Assembly: GCA_016935735.1 (NCBI GenBank) | Contig: JAFGQK010000115.1 | Coordinates: 1 to 40,899, forward strand | Source of the DNA: Spirochaetales bacterium | GTDB lineage: Bacteria > Spirochaetota > Spirochaetia > SZUA-6 > JAFGRV01 | Direction: 5' to 3' | DNA: 40,899 bases | Shown here: piece after piece, positions 25,491 to 35,277 of the stretch | How positions within the stretch are numbered: the stretch's first letter is position 1 | Layout of the letters: every line of letters starts with the position of its first letter | Notes under the pieces: model-generated | Told to the model about the DNA's origin: nothing | The model's input: only the letters and a program-made list of their open reading frames with translations | Database searches by the model: none | Program-made: the position numbers and the translations under genes

Positions 25491-28028
25491 CTATTCCCAT
25501 ATAATAAAGCCGGGAATATACGGATGTACAAGCAACTCATGTCTGGGGATAATCCGGACACTGTATCCATATCTTCCTGTTTCATCACAGGAAAGTTTTG
25601 TCGAATATTCTGCTACACGGTCTTTCTGGCTTATGCAAGCCATATCTTTCCTTCGGGCCTGCATAATTTCACCGCTGGAAGAAATAGGCCCATAGTATAC
25701 TTCAACTGAAATTTCTTCCGGGGTAAAGATATCAAGATTTACTCCTGTGTATATTGTAAAAGAATCGCCAAAAGAAAGGTTTTTATTGTTTTCCGACCAT
25801 ACCTTTCGTATTTCAATATTCTTCCAGTTAAGTTTTACTTTTTTCAGATACCGGGCTATTTCCCTGGCATTTTTATAGTTATTTTCCGTAAATCGCGTAT
25901 AATTGAAGAGTGCCGGTTTGTAAAACATATCGGAATAATTCATGAGCATTCTGGCACTGTTAAATTGTTTGCCTGTTTTTTTTATGCTTTCTTTCATTCT
26001 CTTTATCCATTCCCTGGGAAGATTATCTCTCCCGCGAGAATAAAAAAGAGGGATAATCTCTTTTTCAAGCAGATCGTACAATGCTTTGCTTTCTATCTCA
26101 TCATGAAGTGCATGATCTTCATATTCTTCCCCCTTTCCGATTGCCCATCCGATTTCCGGTTCATATGCCTCGTCCCACCATCCATCAAGCACAGAAACAT
26201 TCAGTACACCATTCATCGCGGCTTTCATACCACTTGTCCCACTCGCCTCCAGGGGTCTCCGGGGTGTGTTCAACCATATATCACTCCCGGAAATAAGATA
26301 ATGAGCCACAGCATAATCATAATCCTCTAAAAAAACAATCCGGTTTCTTACCTTTGGGTCTCTTGAGAAGTGAACAATCTGTTTTATGAGTTCCTTTCCC
26401 GGGATATCATCAGGATGGGCTTTCCCTGCAAATATGACCTGGACCGGCATTTCCGGGTTGGAAAGAAGGTTAATAAACCGTTCCGGGTCCATAAGAAGAA
26501 GGTTTGCTCTCTTGTATGTTGCAAACCGCCGGGCAAAACTTAAGGTAAGGTGATAGGGAGAAAGTGCTTCATCTGCCAGGGAAATAACTGCTTTAGTTCT
26601 TCCTTTTCTTAAAATTTGTTTTCGCAGTTGTTCCCTTGCATAAACGACAAGTTCCTCCCTGCGGCGTTCATGGCTGCGCCACAGTTCTTCGTCCGATATC
26701 CTGTCGATCCTGTCCCATATTGCAAGGTTGGACGGCTCTTCATAAAACCTCGGTCCGAAGTATTTATCAAGGAGATCAGTCATGACAGGGGAAAGCCATG
26801 TTTTCGGATGCACCCCATTAGTGATATGATTTATAGGGATTTCCTCCTGGGGCAAATTGACCCAGATATTCTGCCACATTTTTCGTGAGATATTACCATG
26901 AAGTTTGCTTACTCCATTGCAGTATGCAGATAGTTTTAATGCAAGGCTTGTAAGACAAAAAGGTGTATGAGGGTTCTTTGGATTTTCCCTGCCAAGGGTA
27001 AGGAATTCATCCCATGTAATACCCAGATCCTTTACATAGTGTTTCAGATATTTTTCCACCAGGTCGATGGGAAAACTTTCATTCCCTGCGGGTACAGGGG
27101 TATGAGTGGTAAAGATATTTGTCGGCCATACGACCTGGTATGCTTCATCAAAGGTAAGATGATGTTCCTGGATAAGTATTCTCAGGCGTTCAATACCAAG
27201 AAAAGCAGAATGTCCCTCATTCATATGGGTAACAACGGCATGTAATCCCATGGCCTGGAGTGCCCTGATTCCTCCTATTCCCAGGAGGACTTCCTGGCGT
27301 ATCCTGTTTTCTCTTCCACCGCCGTACAGGGTTGCTGTAATAGCACGGTCTTCCGGGGTGTTTTCCAATATATTGGTATCCAGAAGATATAGAGAGTTCC
27401 TCCCCACTTTCACTTCCCATATCTGTGCAAGAACAGTTGAATGGCCTATCTGCACGGATATCTTAAACGGATTTCTTTTTTTATCGAGACATTCTCGAAC
27501 AGGCATTGTATACCAATCGTATTCCGGATACACCTCCTGTTGAAATCCATCGATATTAAGGTATTGTTTGAAATATCCCCTGCTGTAGAGAAGTCCCACC
27601 CCGGCCAGTGGAATTCCCAGATCGGATGCAGTTTTCATATGGTCACCGGAAAGGACCCCAAGCCCTCCCGAATAAATCGGAAGACTTATGTGAAGACCAT
27701 ATTCCATCGAGAAATATGCAATAACATTATCTGTAGGTCCGTCGTACCAGCTGTCATTTTCCAGATATTTGCGGTATTTTGCATACACCCTGTCATATGC
27801 AGCAAGGTACGAATCATCATTCGCCATCTGCTCAAGTCTTGTCTGGGATACAAGACCCAGCATTTTTACAGGATTCTGGTTTGAGGCAATCCATGCATTG
27901 TAATCCAGCCGGATAAAGAGATTTGCCGCATCAAAATTCCAGATCGTCCACAGGTTGTGGGCTAAATCATCAAGATGCTCCAATCGTTGAGGAATTTTAG
28001 GTTGTATTATAAACGTTTCAATTTTCAT
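25491..28028 (-). CDS. glgP: Alpha-glucan (glycogen/maltodextrin) phosphorylase
   Basis: 845 residues, the length of the archaeal/bacterial alpha-glucan phosphorylase type. The N-terminus (LDDLAHNLWTIWNFDAANLFIRLDYNAW) and VIAYFSMEYGLHISLPIYSGGLGVLSGDHMKTASDLG are typical. The pyridoxal phosphate lysine is Lys602 in EASGTSGMKAAMNGVLNVSVLDGWWDE. RFATYKRANLLL and FAGKAHPDD are also conserved. It releases glucose-1-phosphate from alpha-1,4-glucans. A GATAAT box lies 8 bases before the ATG, with no strong Shine-Dalgarno, but the -35 is poor. Confidence 0.95.
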   Translation of the reverse strand: MKIETFIIQPKIPQRLEHLDDLAHNLWTIWNFDAANLFIRLDYNAWIASNQNPVKMLGLVSQTRLEQMANDDSYLAAYDRVYAKYRKYLENDSWYDGPTDNVIAYFSMEYGLHISLPIYSGGLGVLSGDHMKTASDLGIPLAGVGLLYSRGYFKQYLNIDGFQQEVYPEYDWYTMPVRECLDKKRNPFKISVQIGHSTVLAQIWEVKVGRNSLYLLDTNILENTPEDRAITATLYGGGRENRIRQEVLLGIGGIRALQAMGLHAVVTHMNEGHSAFLGIERLRILIQEHHLTFDEAYQVVWPTNIFTTHTPVPAGNESFPIDLVEKYLKHYVKDLGITWDEFLTLGRENPKNPHTPFCLTSLALKLSAYCNGVSKLHGNISRKMWQNIWVNLPQEEIPINHITNGVHPKTWLSPVMTDLLDKYFGPRFYEEPSNLAIWDRIDRISDEELWRSHERRREELVVYAREQLRKQILRKGRTKAVISLADEALSPYHLTLSFARRFATYKRANLLLMDPERFINLLSNPEMPVQVIFAGKAHPDDIPGKELIKQIVHFSRDPKVRNRIVFLEDYDYAVAHYLISGSDIWLNTPRRPLEASGTSGMKAAMNGVLNVSVLDGWWDEAYEPEIGWAIGKGEEYEDHALHDEIESKALYDLLEKEIIPLFYSRGRDNLPREWIKRMKESIKKTGKQFNSARMLMNYSDMFYKPALFNYTRFTENNYKNAREIARYLKKVKLNWKNIEIRKVWSENNKNLSFGDSFTIYTGVNLDIFTPEEISVEVYYGPISSSGEIMQARRKDMACISQKDRVAEYSTKLSCDETGRYGYSVRIIPRHELLVHPYIPGFIIWE

Positions 28029-28162
28029 ACTTACTGATTATCAGTATCCTTTTCCTGAATTGATACAGGAAATCAGAAAACTGATTAAGTGTCAGTATAA
28101 TAAATACACATAACAAGATCAATAAAATTTCTTTAAAAATTGTTTTTATTTACTGCCGGATA

Positions 28163-28747
28163 TCATTGATATGGTTTTCCTGTATTGGTTAAGGTGCTAT
28201 CCTTACTTTTTGCCGATTTCTTACTGAACAGGAACAGAAGTATAAGGGCAATCCCAAGAATCATAATAAGCACAGGCCACCAGATTGAAACAAACTGCTG
28301 GAAAGTAAGACCCGTAATATTCAGACTGAAAAAAAAGAATATGCATGACAGGAGAATAATCGTCACTGCAGGAATAAGGATTGCTATTCTATATTTTTCC
28401 TTTTTTTTCCGTACACCATAAGGGATAAGGGAAATTCCTGTAATCAACATAAATGCAGGCCAGATTTTAACAAGATTTTTCTCTGATATGACAGTATTAA
28501 CAAGGAGGATAAAGAAACCGCCAAGTGTAAGAATCATACCAAAAATTATATAAATATCCCGCTTTCCCTGGAAAATAACCGTATAGAGGAGAAAAAGTCC
28601 GATTATTATGACCGGGAACGGCCATAAAACCTCAAAACGGGGCAAGAAACCGAGTGTCCACAAAAGAAACAGGATACCGGTGATAAAGATAAGCACTCCC
28701 ATTATAAGATATTTATTAGGGAATTTCGGTGGTTTTTTTTGAGTCAT
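28163..28747 (-). CDS. Integral membrane protein resembling LiaI/LiaF transmembrane regions
   Basis: 194 residues with about six transmembrane helices in repeated two-helix units (LIMGVLIFITGILFLLWTLGF, WPFPVIIIGLFLLY, IIFGMILTLGGFFILLV, WPAFMLITGISLIPYG, WWPVLIMILGIALILLFLF). The repeating W-P-x-x-(L/I)-I-x-G pattern is that of DUF5668/LiaF-like membrane regions. The C-terminal tail is short and lacks the LiaF sensory domain. Good AAGGAG site. Downstream of icd by 30 bases on the same strand, so possibly cotranscribed. Confidence 0.75.
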   Translation of the reverse strand: MTQKKPPKFPNKYLIMGVLIFITGILFLLWTLGFLPRFEVLWPFPVIIIGLFLLYTVIFQGKRDIYIIFGMILTLGGFFILLVNTVISEKNLVKIWPAFMLITGISLIPYGVRKKKEKYRIAILIPAVTIILLSCIFFFFSLNITGLTFQQFVSIWWPVLIMILGIALILLFLFSKKSAKSKDSTLTNTGKPYQ

Positions 28748-28777
28748 TTGTTTCAGTTACTCCTTAAAACGAAAGAA

Positions 28778-29986
28778 TTACATATTCTGAATAATTTTAT
28801 CACCAAATTCACTTGTCGATACTTTTGTTGCATTGTCAGTAAGCCGGGCAAAATCATAGGTAACAAAACGCTGCGTAATGGTTTTACTCATTCCCTTCCA
28901 GATCAGATCTGCTGCTTCGTTCCACCCCAGATATTCGAGCATCATTTTCCCGGAAAGGATGACTGAACCAGGATTTACGATATTCTTTCCTGCATATTTG
29001 GGGGCCGTACCATGGGTAGCTTCAAAAATCGCGTATCCATTTTCAAAATTGATATTTGCCCCTGGTGCTATCCCGATTCCCCCCACCTGTGCTGCAAGAG
29101 CATCAGATATATAATCGCCATTCAAATTCATCGTGGCAATAACATCGAAGTTTTCCGGCCGTGTAAGTATTTGCTGGAGAAAAATATCTGCGATAGTATC
29201 CTGAATGAGGATTTTTCCCCGTGGTATTTCATTATTATTCACCTGGTCCCAGGTAATAATACAATCCCCGAACTCTTTTCTTGCACATTCATATCCCCAA
29301 TCACGGAAAGCCCCTTCGGTAAATTTCTGGATATTCCCTTTGTGAACAAAGGTAACACTCTTTCTTTTATGCTGTATTGCATACTGTATTGCTGCCCGTA
29401 TAAGACGTTCAGAACCGTATTTACTTACCGGTTTAATACCAACACCGGAATCGTTACGTATTTGCCATCCAAACTCTTTTTCACAAAAAGCGATGAGTTT
29501 TACTGCTTCCGGTGTTCCCTGTTTTAATTCATACCCCGCATAAACATCCTCGGTATTTTCCCTGAAAACCACCATATCCACCAGCTCCGGTCTTTTTACC
29601 GGGGAAGGCACACCCTGGAAATACTTAATAGGCCGCAAGCAGACATAAAGATCGAGTTTCTGTCTTAACGTAACATTCAGGCTTTTAAATCCGCCGCCAA
29701 CCGGTGTTGTGAGGGGGCCTTTTATACCGACAATATATTGTTTGAATGCATTCAATGTTTCTTCCGGCAGCCACTCGCCGCAGTTATGATATGCTTTTTC
29801 CCCGGCAAATATTTCAAGCCATTCAATCTTTTTCATATCTTTGTATGCTTTTAAAACAGCAGCATCAAAAACCCTTACCGCTGCTGCCCAGATGTCGGGT
29901 CCTATCCCGTCACCGCAAATAAATGGAATAATCGGTTTATCCGGTATGATAAGCCCGGATTTTTCTTTTTTTATCTGTTCACCCAT
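28778..29986 (-). CDS. icd: Isocitrate dehydrogenase (NADP-type)
   Basis: 402 residues. The sequence follows the Escherichia coli-type enzyme: [48 protein letters not shown] with the substrate-binding serine that is phosphorylated in E. coli, [103 protein letters not shown]. It converts isocitrate to 2-oxoglutarate. Presence indicates at least a partial TCA cycle for glutamate synthesis, which parasitic spirochaetes lack. Cofactor class is inferred from the family. Confidence 0.95.
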   Translation of the reverse strand: MGEQIKKEKSGLIIPDKPIIPFICGDGIGPDIWAAAVRVFDAAVLKAYKDMKKIEWLEIFAGEKAYHNCGEWLPEETLNAFKQYIVGIKGPLTTPVGGGFKSLNVTLRQKLDLYVCLRPIKYFQGVPSPVKRPELVDMVVFRENTEDVYAGYELKQGTPEAVKLIAFCEKEFGWQIRNDSGVGIKPVSKYGSERLIRAAIQYAIQHKRKSVTFVHKGNIQKFTEGAFRDWGYECARKEFGDCIITWDQVNNNEIPRGKILIQDTIADIFLQQILTRPENFDVIATMNLNGDYISDALAAQVGGIGIAPGANINFENGYAIFEATHGTAPKYAGKNIVNPGSVILSGKMMLEYLGWNEAADLIWKGMSKTITQRFVTYDFARLTDNATKVSTSEFGDKIIQNM

Positions 29987-30187
29987 TTTTATTCATACCT
30001 TAAGCAATTGCTTTATATAAATGTACACAATAAAACAAGGATGCTCAAGTTGTTTCAATTCTTTCCGGCTTTTTTTTCCACTGAATTGATAAAATGTGTC
30101 TTTTTTTCTTGTTATTCCTCATAAATATGACTTGAGAATAGTACCTGGATTATGTTAGTCTTACGTTAAAGGGAGTATGTAGTTATT

Positions 30188-31228
30188 ATGAGTGCATATA
30201 AACGCCGATATTTACTCTTTCTGAGTTTTCTTCTCTTTGCAGGTTGCAGTAATATCGATCCGTATTTTTTAAGCGGCAATTATTATCAAAATAATGAATT
30301 AAAGGAGCTTTTCAAGCTCCTGCCGGGAGAAAAGGAGGAAATCCGTTTTGTTCTTATCCAGCAGATTTCCCAGATCCTTTCGAAGAGTGATATTCATAAA
30401 CAAATTTCCTTTCTTACTAATTATGTTGAAAAAAATCCCTTTGACCCGTATAACTCATATTACCTGCTTTCTGTTGCAGAATCTTATGAAGAGCTTAATG
30501 CCCTTCCTTTTGCAGTTCATTATTACCAGCGGATATTGAACAATCACCCGGATCTTATTGTAAAAGGAAATACAATCCATTTCCATTGTATCAAGAAACT
30601 CCTCCAGTATGTAGACGACAGCCATTTAAGGCTTCGTTATTATAAAGAACTTCTTTCCAGTTTCGAAGACCAGGTGGATGATACGGGAAAGATATACTAT
30701 TCACTCGCCAAAACCTATGAAGAGGCAGGTGACTGGGACCAGGCGATGCTTGCCTACCAGAAATTTCTTAAATTACCCCGTACAGGTATTCCCGGGACAG
30801 AAGATGTTTATAAGAAAATAGAAGAAAAAATCGATTTTTATAACGCAGATTATCTTAAATGGACGGTGGATGATCTTTATTTTCTTGTCGGCGAGATTAA
30901 AGATGCGATTATTCATAAGAATCCCAAGAAACTTGAATACTATAAGGCGAAAGTCAATTTCTTTACCATGTACTGGGAACAGAAAGATTATGACGAGGCC
31001 AGGGCAAAGTATTTCAATATCACCACGTTTCTCTTTTCTTCTGATCCGAAGATCGATGAGGAACTTGATATTGATTCCAATTCCACAGAAGCCTTTTTAA
31101 GAACCTCGCACTGGGCTTACAGGGACCCTGTATGGTATTTCTATTTCAGAAGAATAGACTTTCCCACTGATCCGGAAATAGATGGCCGGTGGGAATGGGC
31201 AGGAATATATTTTGGGGAAAAGCGATGA
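30188..31228 (+). CDS. TPR lipoprotein
   Basis: 346 residues with a signal ending in LLFAGC, a lipobox. The rest is helical with TPR-type repeats (YYLLSVAESYEELNALPFAVHYYQRILNNHPD, YYSLAKTYEEAGDWDQAMLAYQKFLKLP). The C-terminus (HWAYRDPVWYFYFRRIDFPTDPEIDGRWEWAGIYFGEKR) is aromatic-rich and unrecognised. Likely a periplasmic assembly or scaffolding protein. The site GGGAG lies somewhat far (13 bases) from the ATG. Confidence 0.8.
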   Translation: MSAYKRRYLLFLSFLLFAGCSNIDPYFLSGNYYQNNELKELFKLLPGEKEEIRFVLIQQISQILSKSDIHKQISFLTNYVEKNPFDPYNSYYLLSVAESYEELNALPFAVHYYQRILNNHPDLIVKGNTIHFHCIKKLLQYVDDSHLRLRYYKELLSSFEDQVDDTGKIYYSLAKTYEEAGDWDQAMLAYQKFLKLPRTGIPGTEDVYKKIEEKIDFYNADYLKWTVDDLYFLVGEIKDAIIHKNPKKLEYYKAKVNFFTMYWEQKDYDEARAKYFNITTFLFSSDPKIDEELDIDSNSTEAFLRTSHWAYRDPVWYFYFRRIDFPTDPEIDGRWEWAGIYFGEKR

Positions 31229-31279
31229 GGTGTAATCCTATCTATTCGCAGGGTGTAATTTTAAATAAGGTGGTATAGT

Positions 31280-32683
31280 ATGAAAATACAGTTTTTCGGT
31301 GCGGTGAGATCGGTTACCGGGTCACAACATATGCTCGAGATTAATGGGAAAAAGATACTTCTTGAATGCGGGCTCTACCAGGGAAAGAGATCTGAATGTT
31401 ACGCCCGCAATCAGAATCTTCCCTATAATGCTTCGACTGTGGATTTGTGCATCCTTTCCCACGCACATATAGACCACAGCGGGAATCTTCCCAATCTTGT
31501 TAAAAACGGCTTCCGGGGGGATATCGTCTGTACGTATGCGACAAGGGATCTCTGTGCGATTATGCTTAAGGACAGTGCGAATATCCAGCACCATGATATC
31601 GTTTATCTGAACAAGGAAAGAAAGAAAAAGAATCTTCCCCCTCTTGATCCTATTTATACACTGGAGGATGCTGTTCAGAGTTTGAAATATTTTATGGGCC
31701 TGTCGTATGAACGGCCCCGGGAGATAATGCCCGGGGTAACACTCACCTTTTATGATGCAGGGCATATCCTCGGCTCTGCAATTGTCGTCCTCGATATTGA
31801 GGATAAAGAAGAAAAAAAGGACCTGCGCCTTGTTTTTTCCGGGGATCTGGGCAGAACGGACAGACCCATATTACGGGACCCGGATATTATCAAAGAGGCG
31901 GATGTTCTCCTCATGGAAAGTACCTATGGAGACAGGCTTCATGAGGACACGGATCAGGCAAATGTAAAGCTTGAACGTATTATTAACGAAACCATACAAA
32001 AAGGCGGTAAAGTGATTGTCCCGTCTTTTGCAGTGGGCAGGACGCAGGAGATAGTCTATACCATTCGGAAACTTGTGGAAGCAAAAAAAATACCGCAAAC
32101 CCTTCCTGTTTTTGTCGACAGCCCCCTTGCCATCGATACGACCGGGATATACCGTCTTCATCCCGAGGCATATGATGAAGAGGCATACCAGATTCTCCTG
32201 GAAAAGAATGGTGACCCTTTCGGGTTTGAAATGGTGCATTATACGCGTTCAGTCAACGAATCCAAAGAATTAAATAAAATGAAAGACCCGGCTGTCATCA
32301 TCAGCGCGAGCGGCATGGCAGAAGCAGGCCGGATTCTCCATCACCTGAAGAACAACCTGGGAGACCCGAAAAACACGATCCTTTTTGTGGGCTGGCAGGC
32401 CCCGAACACCCTGGGGAGAAGACTGGTGGAACGGGAAAAGGTGGTGAGGATTTTCGGCGATGAATACGTCCGAAAAGCAAGGGTGGAAAAAATAAACGGG
32501 TTCAGCGCTCATGCGGACCGGAATGAAATGACATCCTGGCTTGACTGCCTGGAAAGAAAGCCCGGAAATACCTTTGTTGTTCATGGCGATGAATCTGCTT
32601 CTTTATCATTTGCAGAACACCTTAAAAAACGGGGGTTTGAGTCCATAAAAGTGCCGGAACTGGGAGAAATTGTCACAGCATAA
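31280..32683 (+). CDS. Metallo-beta-lactamase fold ribonuclease with beta-CASP and RMMBL domains
   Basis: 467 residues. MKIQFFGAVRSVTGSQHML starts the fold; the metal site is SHAHIDHSG (about 58-66), with further ligands in GHILGSA and SGDLGR-x-DRPIL. The beta-CASP region has LLMESTYGDRLH and VPSFAVGRTQE, and the C-terminal RMMBL part ISASGMAEAGRILHHLKNNL, GFSAHADRNEM and VVHGDE. It resembles the CPSF73-like bacterial group of RNA-processing MBL exonuclease/endonucleases. Ribosome site AAGGTGG. RNA cleavage is inferred from the family. Confidence 0.93.
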   Translation: MKIQFFGAVRSVTGSQHMLEINGKKILLECGLYQGKRSECYARNQNLPYNASTVDLCILSHAHIDHSGNLPNLVKNGFRGDIVCTYATRDLCAIMLKDSANIQHHDIVYLNKERKKKNLPPLDPIYTLEDAVQSLKYFMGLSYERPREIMPGVTLTFYDAGHILGSAIVVLDIEDKEEKKDLRLVFSGDLGRTDRPILRDPDIIKEADVLLMESTYGDRLHEDTDQANVKLERIINETIQKGGKVIVPSFAVGRTQEIVYTIRKLVEAKKIPQTLPVFVDSPLAIDTTGIYRLHPEAYDEEAYQILLEKNGDPFGFEMVHYTRSVNESKELNKMKDPAVIISASGMAEAGRILHHLKNNLGDPKNTILFVGWQAPNTLGRRLVEREKVVRIFGDEYVRKARVEKINGFSAHADRNEMTSWLDCLERKPGNTFVVHGDESASLSFAEHLKKRGFESIKVPELGEIVTA

Positions 32684-33075
32684 CTATCCATTAATTTTAT
32701 CCAGTTGGAATTTCGAGAATTTTTACAGGTTCTTGACTTAACTTCAGACCTCATGCAACGACAAAAAAAGCTAATAAAATAACATTTTCAAATTCTTTAA
32801 AATAATAATAATGTTTAAGACGCGGATGTCCGGGCAGGAACCCGGGAACTCAGTTTTTTTTAATTTAACTTCCTTAATACTATTCAAATCTTTAATATTA
32901 GGACCCGGAAGAAACTATAAAAACCCTGCAATATTTGGTTAAAACTGGAAGGCCCCCACTCAATTTTGATCCAGATAGCCTGAATTATTTTTTTTCTTTG
33001 AATAATTAGATTATAAGGACGAGGTATGTCCAGTAGGTTACACAAAACATGTGGGAATGGAAGATTTATCGAAAT
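32684..33075. other. Gene-free junction between core genome and Dnd island
   Basis: About 390 bases with no convincing gene. It contains a weak terminator-like hairpin (CCGGG 32830-32834 with CCCGG 32841-32845, then a T8 run at 32854-32861). A CCCCCACTCAATTTTGATCC motif near 32953-32972 resembles the terminal sequences of IS21-type elements from memory. A plus-strand frame of about 45 codons (from about 33009, with GYTKHVGMEDLSKFIAFQ) is open but has no start or ribosome site. It abuts the disrupted 3' end of the desulfurase gene. Confidence 0.45.
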
Positions 33076-34113
33076 TTATTGCTTTTCAGAGTAAATTTTT
33101 ATTACCCAATTTACCATTATGCTGTAAAATAAGCGAAGGTGTAAGATAATGGTATAAAACGGTTCTTTTTTTCTGAAAAATTCAATCCATGCCGCAATTC
33201 CTTTCAGGGCAACAAATAGCGCCTCTGAATCTACTCCAGAGAATGAAATATTTAATACGTGAGGAACAATGTAATCCAAATCTCCATTAATATTATATCC
33301 AACCTGGTATAATATGCTTAATAGCTTGTTTCTAATTTTTTGATTTTCAACATTCCATGCCTCATTATTTTTTAATGCAATTTCGGCTGCTTTTCCTAAC
33401 CCTGCAATCAAGGGGACTGGTAGTGTTCCGGGCCGTAAAGCATTTTCCTGTCCGCCACCATACATTAATGGTTTTAAAGGAGATTTCATGTTGGCTCTTT
33501 TTTTCACTACCAATGCACCAATTCCCATGGAAGCATATATTTTATGCCCACTAATGCTTATCATATCGATTCTTGGATGCTGTAATTGAATTAAGCTTTT
33601 ACCAAATCCCTGCGCGGCATCAACATGAAAATAGATTTCTGGGTATCTTTCCAATATCTCTGCTATTTCTTCAATAGGTTGAATCACTCCTGTTTCGTTA
33701 TTTACCTGCATTATTGAAACAAGTAATGTTTTGTCTGAGATTGTGTTCGCTATATAATCTAAATCAACCCGGCCTTTTGAATTTACTGGCGATAGATAAA
33801 CCTTAAATTCTATTTTACCTAATTGTACTAACGGTTCAAGCACTGATTTATGTTCAATAGCAGATGATATAATCCCGGTTCTGTTTGAATCCTTGCCGAA
33901 TTCAGATAATCCCAAAATTGCAAGGTTATTACTCTCCGTCGCCCCGGAAGTAAAAATTACCTCTCTGGAATGACATTTTACAATCGCGGCCACTTTGTTT
34001 CTCGCATCTTCCACGGCTTGGTTTGCCCGCAAACCAAACTCATGAGTCCGGCTTCCCGCATTCCCGAATTCGTACAGAAAATATTTTTTCATTTCATCAA
34101 CTATTTCCGGCAA
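33076..34113 (-). CDS. dndA: Cysteine desulfurase of the Dnd system, truncated
   Basis: 345 residues if started at the TTG at 34113. The PLP enzyme fold is clear (VIFTSGATESNNLAI, SSAIEHKSVLEP, MQVNNETGVIQPIEEIA, VDAAQGFGK, PLP lysine in ISGHKIYASMG, GGGQENALRPGT). The frame also contains the normal N-terminus LDYNATTPV upstream of 34113, but no ATG, GTG or TTG in frame supports it, so the real start is lost or unusual. At about 33190 the homology stops after ALKGIAAW; the catalytic-cysteine loop (SGSACTS-type) and the following about 50 residues are replaced by an unrelated tail. It sits divergent from dndB, as in Streptomyces dndA. Almost certainly inactive as read. Confidence 0.8.
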   Translation of the reverse strand: MPEIVDEMKKYFLYEFGNAGSRTHEFGLRANQAVEDARNKVAAIVKCHSREVIFTSGATESNNLAILGLSEFGKDSNRTGIISSAIEHKSVLEPLVQLGKIEFKVYLSPVNSKGRVDLDYIANTISDKTLLVSIMQVNNETGVIQPIEEIAEILERYPEIYFHVDAAQGFGKSLIQLQHPRIDMISISGHKIYASMGIGALVVKKRANMKSPLKPLMYGGGQENALRPGTLPVPLIAGLGKAAEIALKNNEAWNVENQKIRNKLLSILYQVGYNINGDLDYIVPHVLNISFSGVDSEALFVALKGIAAWIEFFRKKEPFYTIILHLRLFYSIMVNWVIKIYSEKQ

Positions 34114-34182
34114 TACGGGTGTTGTGGCATTATAATCTAAATATAGACAAACAAATAAGGTTTGTAAAGAGAACAGGAAAAA

Positions 34183-35277
34183 ATGGAGAATAATTCGGGT
34201 TTTTCATTCCCGGCAATTCGCGGAATTCAGGCAGGAAAAGAATATTATGTATCAATGTGTCAGATAAATATAATTCCGAAATTATTTGATATGAGTAATA
34301 TTATCAATATCAGTCCGGAATTAAGAGCACAAAGACTTATAAATAAAAGCCGGATTCCTCTTTTAAAAAGATATATTCTTAATAATCCGGATAACTATGT
34401 TTTTTCATCTCTCACGGCTTCAATAGACGGGGAAACGGAATTCATCCCCCTGACGACCGATGCACAGATCGGAAAGCTGAACATTTCTAAAAAAGCCCGT
34501 TTTATTATTAATGATGGTCAACACAGGAAAGCCGCGATTGAGGCAGCCTTAAAAGAAAATAAAAAATTCGGATACGAGACGATTTCAATTGTTTTTTTCC
34601 TGGATTCAGGTCTAAAAAAAAGCCAGCAAATGTTTGCAGATTTGAATCGCTATGCAGCAAAACCTTCCACATCACTCAATATTCTTTATGATTATAGAGA
34701 TCCAATTGCAATGCTGGTGAAAGAATTTATTTTCACCTCATCTTTTTATAGCGAATTAATTGAAATGGAAAGGACATCCCTTTCTGAAAGATCAAAAAAA
34801 TTGTTTACTTTAAGTGCGATTTATCGAACAACAGTGGAGTTGCTGAATAATCATGAAAATATTGAGTTAAACAATAAACAAAGGGATTTTATTTTGTCTT
34901 TCTGGGAAGATTTAGCTTTGCAATTTAAAGAATGGCAGGATGTCAAAGACAATAAAATAAGTGCCAGTGAAGTAAGAAAACAATATCTTCACTGCTATGG
35001 TGTGTTTCTCCAGGCCTTTGGAAGAATCGGCAGCAACCTGTATAATAAAACCCGCATAGAAAGGCTATCCTGCTTAAAGAAATTAAGATCCATCGATTGG
35101 AGCCGTCAAAACATTCAATTATGGGAAGGCCGCGTTTTAATTGGAGGAAAAGTATCCAAAAACCGGCAGAATATTATACTCATCGCTAATGTAATAAAGC
35201 AAAGGCTTTCTTTACCACTATTAAAAGAAGAATCTGAAATAGAGAACGCATATTTAAAAGGGAGCAAGGATGGATAA
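34183..35277 (+). CDS. dndB: DndB, DGQHR-domain protein of the phosphorothioation system
   Basis: 364 residues, normal length. The signature DGQHR (Asp111-Arg115, in IINDGQHRKAAIEAALKE) is intact, with the downstream FADLNRYAAKPSTSLNILYDYRD block typical of DndB. DndB is a DNA-binding regulator that modulates dnd expression and modification. The site AACAGGAAAAA precedes the ATG. It ends overlapping dndC by 8 bases, so the two are in one operon. Confidence 0.92.
   Translation: MENNSGFSFPAIRGIQAGKEYYVSMCQINIIPKLFDMSNIINISPELRAQRLINKSRIPLLKRYILNNPDNYVFSSLTASIDGETEFIPLTTDAQIGKLNISKKARFIINDGQHRKAAIEAALKENKKFGYETISIVFFLDSGLKKSQQMFADLNRYAAKPSTSLNILYDYRDPIAMLVKEFIFTSSFYSELIEMERTSLSERSKKLFTLSAIYRTTVELLNNHENIELNNKQRDFILSFWEDLALQFKEWQDVKDNKISASEVRKQYLHCYGVFLQAFGRIGSNLYNKTRIERLSCLKKLRSIDWSRQNIQLWEGRVLIGGKVSKNRQNIILIANVIKQRLSLPLLKEESEIENAYLKGSKDG

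Noticed and set aside
27441..27884. 147-residue plus-strand frame
   Set aside because: Antisense of the glucan phosphorylase N-terminal region.
29012..29527. 171-residue plus-strand frame
   Set aside because: Lies entirely inside icd, which is full length and strongly conserved.
33009..33140. Plus-strand frame with GYTKHVGMEDLSKFIAFQ next to the desulfurase
   Set aside because: About 45 codons, no ribosome site or start at its beginning and no recognised family.
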